From Sphingobacteriaceae bacterium (GTDB lineage: Bacteria; Bacteroidota; Bacteroidia; B-17B0; Aurantibacillaceae): a stretch of 36,569 nucleotides of DNA. The stretch covers positions 1 to 36,569 of the forward strand of contig JAHEYG010000026.1 of NCBI GenBank assembly GCA_023251725.1, given 5' to 3'. A program made the position numbers and the translations under genes. Within the stretch, counting starts at the first letter, position 1. Each line of letters starts with the position of its first letter. This document shows, piece after piece, positions 30,255-36,569 of the stretch. Under the pieces are notes generated by a model that did no database searches, was not told the origin of the DNA, and saw only the letters and a list, made by a program, of their open reading frames with translations.

Positions 30255-31877
30255 ATGAAAAACGAAACGTTCATTTTAATTTATTTAAGAATAACCTTAA
30301 CGTTGTTTCTTTTTTTATTTAATAAATCAATATACAGCCAAGTTTATCCTTCCAATGCCGTGGTTTTAAATCATGTTCACATCATGTTTGAATATCCTCA
30401 GGTAAAGGGTGCAGAGCGTTATAAAATTCAAATTGCAAAAAACAATGCAGCATCTTTTGATAAGAATATTATTTATGAGGGCAATGATAGTTCAACCTCC
30501 CACTTAATACATGAAAAAATAAGATTTGGAAATAAATACCGCTGGCGTTACGAAGCGTATAAAAGTAAAAATAAATTATTTTCATCGGCCGAATTTGAAT
30601 TTGAAACCGTAAATACCAAATTACTTGACATTTTTAAAGCAAATATTACAAAATACGACAGTACAAAAGCGTTGCCGGGTTTAATTTTTTTAGATTATGG
30701 TGTTGTAATTGACCGTAAAGGGAATTTAATTTTAGTTACAGATAGTTTTGGCGTTGAAAAAAGAGATTTCTCAATGACACTTAACGGAACAATTACTTAT
30801 GTGAGAAACGGAGTGGCCACTGATCAAAATTTGAACGGAGATGTTTTGTGGCAAAGTCCGAAAATTAAAAATGATAAATATGTAGTTTTTGATTTTCATC
30901 ACGATGTAACTAAACTCAGGAATGGAAATTATTTATCGTTGTGTAAAGTAAACGATTTAGTTAATGTTTCATACAATAAAAAATTTAATGAAGCCATCAT
31001 CGAATTAGACCCTAAAAATAATTTGGTTTGGTTGTGGCGCGAAAAGGATTACATCAGCGATACCACAGGAATGCCAACCACGCACTTAAATTCTATTTTT
31101 TTGGACGAGAAAGAAAATAAAATATTTGTAAGTGCCCGCGACATCAATACTGTTTTTACAGTGAACCATAAAACAAGTAAAATTGAAGAATGTATTGGGA
31201 GAAAAATAAATAAGGAGAGTGAATATTATCCGCAAGAATGGTTTTCGGGTCAGCATAGCGCGCAATTGGTTGATAATGGAAATATTATTTTATTCAACAA
31301 CAATACCATGCCTGGCAGAGGAAATATAACCGGTATTATGGAAATGAATCGTCCCACTCCGCAAAAAAAAGAAATTGAAATGGCTTTTTTTTATTATTAT
31401 GATTTTGGGAAGGGAGAAAATTATTGTGCTAAAGGCGGCGATATTAATAAATTAAAAAACAACAATTATTTAATAAGTTCCAGTGCTTATAACCGTAATT
31501 TTGAAATGACACCGGCGCAGGAAATTGTATGGGAATGTCGCCCGGAGAGATTAGATACTGTTTCGAAAACCTGGAGCGGTATTGGAAGTTACCGTATAAA
31601 TTATTTGGAAACGCTTTACCCTTCGTTTTTTACCTTAGAAATGGTTTACTTAAATGATAAATTAAGCGGCTACAAAATTGTAAATAGGGGTTCGGGTAGC
31701 GATGAATATGAAATTGTAATAAAAGATCTTTCCGGTAAAACAATAGAAACCGTAAAGAAAACTCTTTTGGCCGGAAAATATTTTCTAATTAATGCAAATA
31801 TTTCAAAAATAAGCGCTATAAAAGTTACATCGCAAAGCAATCCTTTTCAACCTAAGGAAATTAAAAACATCAAATAA
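30255..31877 (+). CDS. Aryl-sulfate sulfotransferase-like protein
   Basis: This protein has 540 residues from the ATG at 30255; an upstream TTG at 30189 adds 22 residues with no signal character. The N-terminus (LIYLRITLTLFLFLFNKSIYSQ) is a signal peptide. About 30-120 resemble a fibronectin-like fold, and the rest reads as a beta-propeller with FDFHHDVTKLRNGNYL, LNSIFLDEKENKIFVSARDINTVFTVNHKT and SGQHSAQLVDNGNIILFNN, the histidine-bearing segments of arylsulfotransferase families. Family members transfer sulfate between phenolic compounds in the periplasm without PAPS. Thirty-eight bases separate it from the dihaem cytochrome gene, so the pair is probably co-transcribed. Assignment to the superfamily is fair; the substrate is unknown. 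Confidence 0.75.
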   Translation: MKNETFILIYLRITLTLFLFLFNKSIYSQVYPSNAVVLNHVHIMFEYPQVKGAERYKIQIAKNNAASFDKNIIYEGNDSSTSHLIHEKIRFGNKYRWRYEAYKSKNKLFSSAEFEFETVNTKLLDIFKANITKYDSTKALPGLIFLDYGVVIDRKGNLILVTDSFGVEKRDFSMTLNGTITYVRNGVATDQNLNGDVLWQSPKIKNDKYVVFDFHHDVTKLRNGNYLSLCKVNDLVNVSYNKKFNEAIIELDPKNNLVWLWREKDYISDTTGMPTTHLNSIFLDEKENKIFVSARDINTVFTVNHKTSKIEECIGRKINKESEYYPQEWFSGQHSAQLVDNGNIILFNNNTMPGRGNITGIMEMNRPTPQKKEIEMAFFYYYDFGKGENYCAKGGDINKLKNNNYLISSSAYNRNFEMTPAQEIVWECRPERLDTVSKTWSGIGSYRINYLETLYPSFFTLEMVYLNDKLSGYKIVNRGSGSDEYEIVIKDLSGKTIETVKKTLLAGKYFLINANISKISAIKVTSQSNPFQPKEIKNIK

Positions 31878-31915
31878 TTTTCGAATTAATTAAAAAAGAA
31901 AGCTATTTTTATACT

Positions 31916-32908
31916 GTGAAAAATTTAATTGCAATATTGGTTTTAATTATTTTATATACTGCCTGCGAATATAAACCGCCGGTTATAAAATCTGATTCGC
32001 AAAAAAAAGATTCTTTGGTAAGTGAACTCGAAATGTACAAAGCACCCGATTCTTCTTCCTTAAAAAATGATGATTGGGGAAAAATGGTAAAATATGGTTT
32101 GTTACTTGTAAAAAACACGGCGTATTACATTGGGCCGGATGGAATTGTCGGTAAAAATTTGCGTAACAAAATGAATTGCACTAATTGTCATTTAGAAAAT
32201 GGTACCAAACCTTTTGGATTAAATTTTTTTAATTCTCATAAAACGTATCCACAATACCGCGCGCGCGAGAATAAAATTTTAACCATGGCCGATCGGGTAA
32301 ACAACTGTGTTGAGCGTCCGCATAATGGTATTGCGTTAAAATTAGAATCAAAGGAAATGACGGCGATTGTTTCGTATATAAAATGGATTGGAGAAAACTA
32401 TGATGCGTCAAAACATCAGGGCTATAGTTTAAAATATGTAGAGTACAAAAATTTAAAAGCGGATCCTAAAAATGGAGCATTGGTTTATGAAACGCATTGT
32501 AAAAGTTGTCACATGACCGATGGAGAAGGTAAAATGAATTTAGAAAATGTAACTTATACTTATCCGCCTTTGTGGGGAAAAAAAGCTTACATGGAAGGAT
32601 CGAGTATGCACCGTGTAATTAAAGCCGCCAGTTTTATAAAATACAACATGCCCAATCTTAAAACCAATTTCGAGAAACCAACATTAACTGATCAGGAAGC
32701 TTTGGATGTGGCCGCATTTATTAATGACGGGAGCATTCACGAGCGGCCAAAATTTAAAGGCATTTCTTATCCAAATATTCATACCAAACCAATCGATTAT
32801 TTTCAAGGGCCGTATGAAGATGGATTTGCCGAAGCGCAACATACATTTGGACCCTGGGATGAAATTGAAAAATTTTATATCGACGGGGGACTGAAAGTTC
32901 ATAAATAA
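31916..32908 (+). CDS. Dihaem c-type cytochrome, TsdA-like (thiosulfate dehydrogenase family)
   Basis: This 330-residue lipoprotein-type protein (GTG start, signal ending LYTAC) has two haem c motifs: CTNCH (residues 88-92) and CKSCH (195-199). C131 in RVNNCVERPHNG lies about 40 residues after the first haem motif, where TsdA enzymes have the unusual Cys ligand of the active-site haem. The overall order (KMNCTNCHLENGTKPFGLNFF, RVNNCVERPHNG, GALVYETHCKSCHMTDGEGK) matches this family. TsdA oxidises two thiosulfates to tetrathionate or the reverse; other TsdA-like proteins have untested functions. It follows the arylsulfotransferase-like gene by 38 bases. The location would be the periplasmic face of a membrane. 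Confidence 0.82.
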   Translation: MKNLIAILVLIILYTACEYKPPVIKSDSQKKDSLVSELEMYKAPDSSSLKNDDWGKMVKYGLLLVKNTAYYIGPDGIVGKNLRNKMNCTNCHLENGTKPFGLNFFNSHKTYPQYRARENKILTMADRVNNCVERPHNGIALKLESKEMTAIVSYIKWIGENYDASKHQGYSLKYVEYKNLKADPKNGALVYETHCKSCHMTDGEGKMNLENVTYTYPPLWGKKAYMEGSSMHRVIKAASFIKYNMPNLKTNFEKPTLTDQEALDVAAFINDGSIHERPKFKGISYPNIHTKPIDYFQGPYEDGFAEAQHTFGPWDEIEKFYIDGGLKVHK

Positions 32909-32925
32909 TATTTTAAATTATTTAT
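32901..32925. terminator. AT-rich hairpin between convergent genes
   Basis: ATAAATAAT (32901-32909) and ATTATTTAT (32917-32925) are perfectly complementary around a 7-nt loop and overlap the ends of the cytochrome and TPR genes. It is all A/T, so it is a weak candidate for a bidirectional terminator. Confidence 0.3.
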
Positions 32926-34273
32926 TTAGTTCATTTAAATTTCTTTCTAGATATTTTTCCGAAGGCAATAGAGCTGTTTGAATTCGCTTAGCGTAATGTA
33001 TACTATCTAAAATTTCTTTTTGCTTAACCTCAATAATTTCTTTTTGTTTTGTTATTTCAATATTCGCTTTTTGTTTTTGTAAGAAACTTCGGTAAGCAAA
33101 TACTGCAAAAACAATCACTAAAATTAATATTCCGAACACGCTCCATATAATTATTTTTTGCTTTTTACTTTCTGCGAATGAAACTGCTTCTTTTTTTTCC
33201 TGTTCTAATTTTGTTTCTGCTTCCTTTTTTTCGAAATCAAAATTCATCTGAGAACGTACAATTTGTTTGGTGTTTTCTTCATTGGTAAGGCTATCTCGTG
33301 CAGATATGTAAAATTTGTAATATCGTAATGACTCTTTCCAATTAGTTTCAGACTCTTCTAATTCACATAAACCTAAATAAGCGTCACGACAAATATCATT
33401 CGCCTGAATTTGTTTTGCGATAGAAATAGTTTTATTAAAATTAATTCTTGCTTCCGATTTTAAACCTATACGTGTATTTAAAATACCAAACGAAAGATAA
33501 CAATAAGCGATTCCGTTATCATCTTCGTTTTCTTCAAATATTTTAAGTGCTTTATGATAATAAGGTATGGCTTTATTAAAAAGTTCATTCGAAGTTGGAG
33601 ATTTTTTTAATGAAATAGCCTGAGCTTCATAAACGCTTCCAATATTTACAAACAAACTCGCCATTCCATAATTATCCGATAATTCTTCATGAATTTTTAA
33701 AGCGTCGAAATAAAATTCTAATGCTTTATCAAAATTATTTTGCTTCTGATAAACACTTCCGATATTATCAAGATTAATGGACTTCCATTTTTTATTTCCT
33801 GTTTCTTCGTTGAGTTTAATAGCTTTAAAATATTGTGCAAGGGCTTTGTCGGGATCATTTGTTATACTATAAAGGTTTCCAATATTATTAAGTGCTGCGG
33901 CTTGTCCCTTTTTGTCGCCTATTTCATTACTTAATTTTAGCGAATTAAAATATTGTATAAGCGCTTTAGGATAATTGCCTTGTTTATGAATTACAATTCC
34001 CATGTTGGAGTAGGCGTATGCCATTGCTTTTTTAATGTAGAATGACGGAACAAGAGTTTGACTGAGATCAATAACATTATTGGCGCATTGGAAGGCTTTT
34101 GTATAATTACCCGTACTTAAATATTGAAAAGTTAATAAATTAAGGGTTATAACTGTACTGCTATCATTTTTTTGACCTTTTAATAAATTCAGAAGCGAAT
34201 CGATTTTCGATTGCTGTGAAAAAATATTCGTGAAACAAATAACAATTAAAAAAATATTTATACGTCTAAGCAT
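32918..34273 (-). CDS. TPR-repeat membrane protein lacking an output domain (paralogue A)
   Basis: This 451-residue protein has a signal peptide (LRRINIFLIVICFTNIFSQQ), about seven tetratricopeptide repeats (for example KALIQYFNSLKLSNEIGDKKGQAAALNNIGNLY), a transmembrane helix at about 374-398 and a coiled coil. It ends DSIHYAKRIQTALLPSEKYLERNLNELNK. That linker precedes the SpoIIE phosphatase domain in the 27942-30101 gene, but here the protein stops and no phosphatase remains are seen downstream. The ATG overlaps the stop of the upstream paralogue by eight bases, so translation is coupled. The last 78 residues are nearly identical to the upstream paralogue. It may be a decoy, scaffold or partner for a separate phosphatase. 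Confidence 0.85.
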   Translation of the reverse strand: MLRRINIFLIVICFTNIFSQQSKIDSLLNLLKGQKNDSSTVITLNLLTFQYLSTGNYTKAFQCANNVIDLSQTLVPSFYIKKAMAYAYSNMGIVIHKQGNYPKALIQYFNSLKLSNEIGDKKGQAAALNNIGNLYSITNDPDKALAQYFKAIKLNEETGNKKWKSINLDNIGSVYQKQNNFDKALEFYFDALKIHEELSDNYGMASLFVNIGSVYEAQAISLKKSPTSNELFNKAIPYYHKALKIFEENEDDNGIAYCYLSFGILNTRIGLKSEARINFNKTISIAKQIQANDICRDAYLGLCELEESETNWKESLRYYKFYISARDSLTNEENTKQIVRSQMNFDFEKKEAETKLEQEKKEAVSFAESKKQKIIIWSVFGILILVIVFAVFAYRSFLQKQKANIEITKQKEIIEVKQKEILDSIHYAKRIQTALLPSEKYLERNLNELNK

Positions 34274-35699
34274 TTAATTTGTTTAAATTCCTTTCAATGA
34301 ATTTTTCAGAAGGTAGCAAAGCAGTTTGTATTCGTTTGGCATAACGTATACTGTCTAATATTTCCTTCTGCTTTAATTCAATAATTTCTTTTTGCTTGGT
34401 TATTTCAATGTTCGCTTTTTGTTTCTGTAAAAAATTTCTGTAAGCAAAAATGGCGAACCCAATCACTAAAAGTAAAATTCCGCTAACGCTCAGGATAATT
34501 ATTTTCCGTTTTTTGCTCTCAGCAGTTGAAACTGCCTCTTTTTTTTCCTGCTCTAATTTTGTAGCGGCTTCTTTCTTGTTAAAATCGAATTGCATTTCAA
34601 GACGAACGATTTTTTTTGTATTTTCTTCGTTAATCAAACTATCTAATAAGCTTATATATTTCTTATAATGATTCAGCGACTCTTCATACTTTCCCTTCGC
34701 CTCACATATCATAAATAAAAGTTTTTCGCATCCCACAATACACCTTAATTCTCCTATTTCGCTAGCTATTTCCTTACTTTTTTTAGCGAAAGCAAATGCT
34801 TCGGTATAGTTTTTAGATTCAAGATAAATTTTCCCCAGATTTACATAATTTAATGTACAGCCGGCTTTGTCACCAATTAATTCATCTAATTTTAAAGCCT
34901 TATATTCAAATTCAAGTGCCTTCACATAATTTTTTTGTTCACCGAAAACAGAAGCCATATTACCGTAAGATTGTGCAAGCCCTTGTTTATCGCCAAGTTC
35001 TTCTCTAATGGCAACCGCTTTATAATTGTAGTGCATCGCAGTTTCATAGCTTTTCTGATCTAAATAAATTAACGCTATGTTATTTAAAACAGTGGCATAA
35101 ATAAGGTTTTTTTTATTTGCGGATTTTTCAAAAATATATAAAGACATTAAATAATATTTTAGAGCGTTCACTTCGTCTTTCTGGTAATGGTACACCAAAC
35201 CAATATTATTATAGGGAGAAGCTTTTAACTTTGGCTCTTCTATTTTATCACAAATTGCAATAGTTTCAAAATAATATTCAAGTGCCTTGAGGTAATTTCC
35301 CTGACTGGTATAAATGCTCCCAATATTATTTAGAGTGCTTATAAGGGATTTATAATTTCCTAATTCCTTTTTAAGTAGTAAGCTTTTTTTGAAATATTCG
35401 AGCGCTCTAGGATAATTGCCCTTCGAATAATTAACCGCGCCAATATTATTAAACGCTCCGGCCTGACCTTTTTTGTAATGTAGTTTTTCGGAAAGATCTT
35501 CTGTTTTTTTGAGTTGATAAAGCGCTGTATCATAATCTCCTTTTTGAATCAGAAAGCTTGCTAGTGCAAGTCGCGCATTTACATTATTCGTATCTTCCTT
35601 AGAAATTTTTAAAACAGTTTGTAATGAATCGATAATTTTATTTTGGGAAATTCCAGAAAAAGAAACAAAAAAAATAAATATAGATAATACGCGTTTCAA
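34266..35699 (-). CDS. TPR-repeat membrane protein lacking an output domain (paralogue B)
   Basis: This 477-residue protein starts with TTG at 35699, as no upstream ATG is in frame. It has a signal peptide (KRVLSIFIFFVSFSGISQ), about eight TPR units (RALEYFKKSLLLKKELGNYKSLISTLNNIGSIY and similar), a transmembrane helix from about residue 400, then a coiled coil ending DSIRYAKRIQTALLPSEKFIERNLNKLNA. As in the downstream paralogue, there is no SpoIIE domain after the linker. The gene is first in a coupled pair (overlap ATGCTTAG) and divergent from the SiaB-SiaC operon. The TPR parts of A and B differ more than their C-termini, so sensing surfaces probably diverged while the linker was kept. Confidence 0.85.
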   Translation of the reverse strand: MKRVLSIFIFFVSFSGISQNKIIDSLQTVLKISKEDTNNVNARLALASFLIQKGDYDTALYQLKKTEDLSEKLHYKKGQAGAFNNIGAVNYSKGNYPRALEYFKKSLLLKKELGNYKSLISTLNNIGSIYTSQGNYLKALEYYFETIAICDKIEEPKLKASPYNNIGLVYHYQKDEVNALKYYLMSLYIFEKSANKKNLIYATVLNNIALIYLDQKSYETAMHYNYKAVAIREELGDKQGLAQSYGNMASVFGEQKNYVKALEFEYKALKLDELIGDKAGCTLNYVNLGKIYLESKNYTEAFAFAKKSKEIASEIGELRCIVGCEKLLFMICEAKGKYEESLNHYKKYISLLDSLINEENTKKIVRLEMQFDFNKKEAATKLEQEKKEAVSTAESKKRKIIILSVSGILLLVIGFAIFAYRNFLQKQKANIEITKQKEIIELKQKEILDSIRYAKRIQTALLPSEKFIERNLNKLNA

Positions 35700-35820
35700 A
35701 CAATAATTTATTTTAAGAGAATGAAGATAGAAATATTTTATTGCATTTCAAGAAGAATAAACACATTAAAATCACTTCCCCCGGAATCGTTTATTCCGAT
35801 TCAAAAACACCGATATCACA

Positions 35821-35892
35821 ATGAATTCACCCCTTATTATTCGCTTTTTAGGTTTCGGGTTTATTGCTATATTTGTTAATACCATTTTATAA
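35821..35892 (+). CDS. Possible small hydrophobic ORF coupled to siaB-like gene
   Basis: This is a 23-codon ORF (ATG at 35821, TAA at 35890-35892), very hydrophobic, with a PLIIRFLGFGFIAIFV core. Its stop overlaps the siaB-like ATG as TAATG. It could be a small membrane peptide or leader. Against this, a TAnnTTTG promoter element lies inside it (35868-35875), in which case the ORF would not be on the message. Confidence 0.25.
   Translation: MNSPLIIRFLGFGFIAIFVNTIL
35868..35875 (+). promoter_or_regulatory. Promoter -7 element for the siaB-siaC operon
   Basis: TATATTTG matches TAnnTTTG and ends 16 bases before the ATG at 35892, giving a short 5' leader. The upstream -33 position holds TTTTTA rather than TTG, so support is moderate. 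Confidence 0.45.
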
Positions 35893-36437
35893 TGCTTGAG
35901 GCCACATTCATACATGAATTATTTAAATATATGAACGATAAGGGAGTGGTGATGTCTTATTCCGGTGATTTTAATTTCGATGCCGCCAATTCACTGCTGT
36001 TTTCAGTAAAGAATATTATTAATTCTTCTGAAATGGATTTTTTAAATAAAAAACGATTTTATGCAATAGTTGCTGAAACACTCGACAATGTGAGCAAACA
36101 TAGTTTTAAAAATCATACCGGTGAAAATGCTGAATCTCGCGATAAAATATTTTTTAATATTACAGAAACAACCGATTGTTTTTCGATACAAGCTGGGAAT
36201 TACATTCATAAAAATACCTTACCGGTACTTTCAGCAAAATTAGAAAAAGTTAATTCGCTGGATAAAGATGGTTTAAAATCTTTTTACCGCGATAAACTTT
36301 CGGAAAGCCCCGATAAGGGCGGTGGATTGGGAATTATTGACATGTCGATACGCAGCGGCAGCAAAATAACTTACGAATTTAAAACCATTAATGAATCTTT
36401 ACTTTTTTTTATTATACAAACCACCATTAAAAAATAA
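35892..36437 (+). CDS. SiaB-family protein kinase (DUF6272-like)
   Basis: This 181-residue GHKL-ATPase-like protein is related to SiaB, the kinase that phosphorylates SiaC in partner-switch control. The N-box is AETLDNVSKH (E62, N66), the G-box DKGGGLGIIDMSIRSG (141-156), and the strand order fits an anti-sigma-factor-type kinase. The downstream gene begins 3 bases later and starts like a SiaC-family protein, so this is a SiaB-SiaC operon. Its phosphatase partner could be the TPR-SpoIIE protein at 27942-30101 or a gene outside the window. It is divergent from the two output-less TPR genes. Confidence 0.85.
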   Translation: MLEATFIHELFKYMNDKGVVMSYSGDFNFDAANSLLFSVKNIINSSEMDFLNKKRFYAIVAETLDNVSKHSFKNHTGENAESRDKIFFNITETTDCFSIQAGNYIHKNTLPVLSAKLEKVNSLDKDGLKSFYRDKLSESPDKGGGLGIIDMSIRSGSKITYEFKTINESLLFFIIQTTIKK

Positions 36438-36440
36438 ATT

Positions 36441-36569
36441 ATGGACCAAATATTAGTAGTTGCAACCGCCACCACTCCAAAAGTAATTATGGATCCGGTA
36501 AATAATAAATTTGAAATTTCAGGTGAATCGCGACCCGAAAACGCAGCGAAGTTTTATTCGAATATTATC
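36441..36569 (+). CDS. SiaC-family regulatory phosphoprotein (DUF1987), partial, 3' end outside window
   Basis: The first 43 codons, starting MDQILVVATATTPKV, are in the window. The FEISGESRPENAAKFY segment is characteristic of DUF1987/SiaC, the small protein whose phosphorylation state controls output such as a diguanylate cyclase in Pseudomonas. It starts 3 bases after the SiaB-like gene. The phosphorylation site lies beyond the edge and is not visible. Confidence 0.85.
   Translation, partial: MDQILVVATATTPKVIMDPVNNKFEISGESRPENAAKFYSNII

Noticed and set aside
35781-35802. GAATCG/CGATTC hairpin upstream of the siaB-like gene
   Set aside because: Six base pairs without a T-run or clear role; may be chance.

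Overview
The window comes from an AT-rich member of the Bacteroidota, probably an uncultured lineage; I cannot place it to order. The evidence is the C-terminal type IX secretion sorting domain on the secreted chitinase-like protein, Bacteroidota-type promoters (TAnnTTTG about 7 bases before the start of transcription, with TTG further upstream), weak Shine-Dalgarno signals, Reg_prop/Y_Y_Y sensor kinases and TPR-SpoIIE proteins. No phage, transposase or CRISPR array was seen.

Layout. 1-3604: an aldehyde dehydrogenase cut by the window edge, deoC, then divergent cysC and a GNAT-like protein. 3626-6810: phenylalanine hydroxylase behind what looks like a Phe/Tyr transcription attenuator, then a persulfide dioxygenase-rhodanese fusion and a TauE/SafE exporter. 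6875-10578: a lipoprotein, a large secreted protein and a trypsin-like protease without signal peptide. 10619-13351: two small conserved proteins, an RNA helicase and endonuclease III. 13427-17648: an error-prone polymerase pair (dinB, dnaE2-like) with a 27-bp palindrome between the two genes. 17649-18613: mostly non-coding, with a structured stretch resembling a decayed group II intron, two terminators, a tRNA-Lys gene and the tail of a lost second copy. 18614-21398: a small unknown protein and kdnAB, which modify lipid A Kdo. 21424-27040: secreted GH18 protein and a LuxR-type two-component system. 27195-27929: fatty acid desaturase. 27942-36569: a TPR-SpoIIE phosphatase, an arylsulfotransferase-like protein, a TsdA-like dihaem cytochrome, two tandem TPR membrane proteins lacking a phosphatase domain, and the start of a SiaB-SiaC partner-switch operon.

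Themes. Sulfur chemistry recurs (cysC, persulfide dioxygenase plus exporter, arylsulfotransferase plus TsdA-like cytochrome), though the genes are in separate operons. The right end looks like a Sia-type partner-switching signalling locus: a PP2C phosphatase output, a SiaB-type kinase, a SiaC-type phosphoprotein and two TPR proteins without an output domain.

The two most noteworthy signals are (1) a complete trp-like attenuator in front of phhA, with promoter, 27-codon leader containing Phe-Tyr-Tyr-Tyr, competing hairpins and a terminator, and (2) short GC-rich palindromes and heptamer repeats that have entered conserved protein genes in frame (aldehyde dehydrogenase, endonuclease III, SpoIIE phosphatase).
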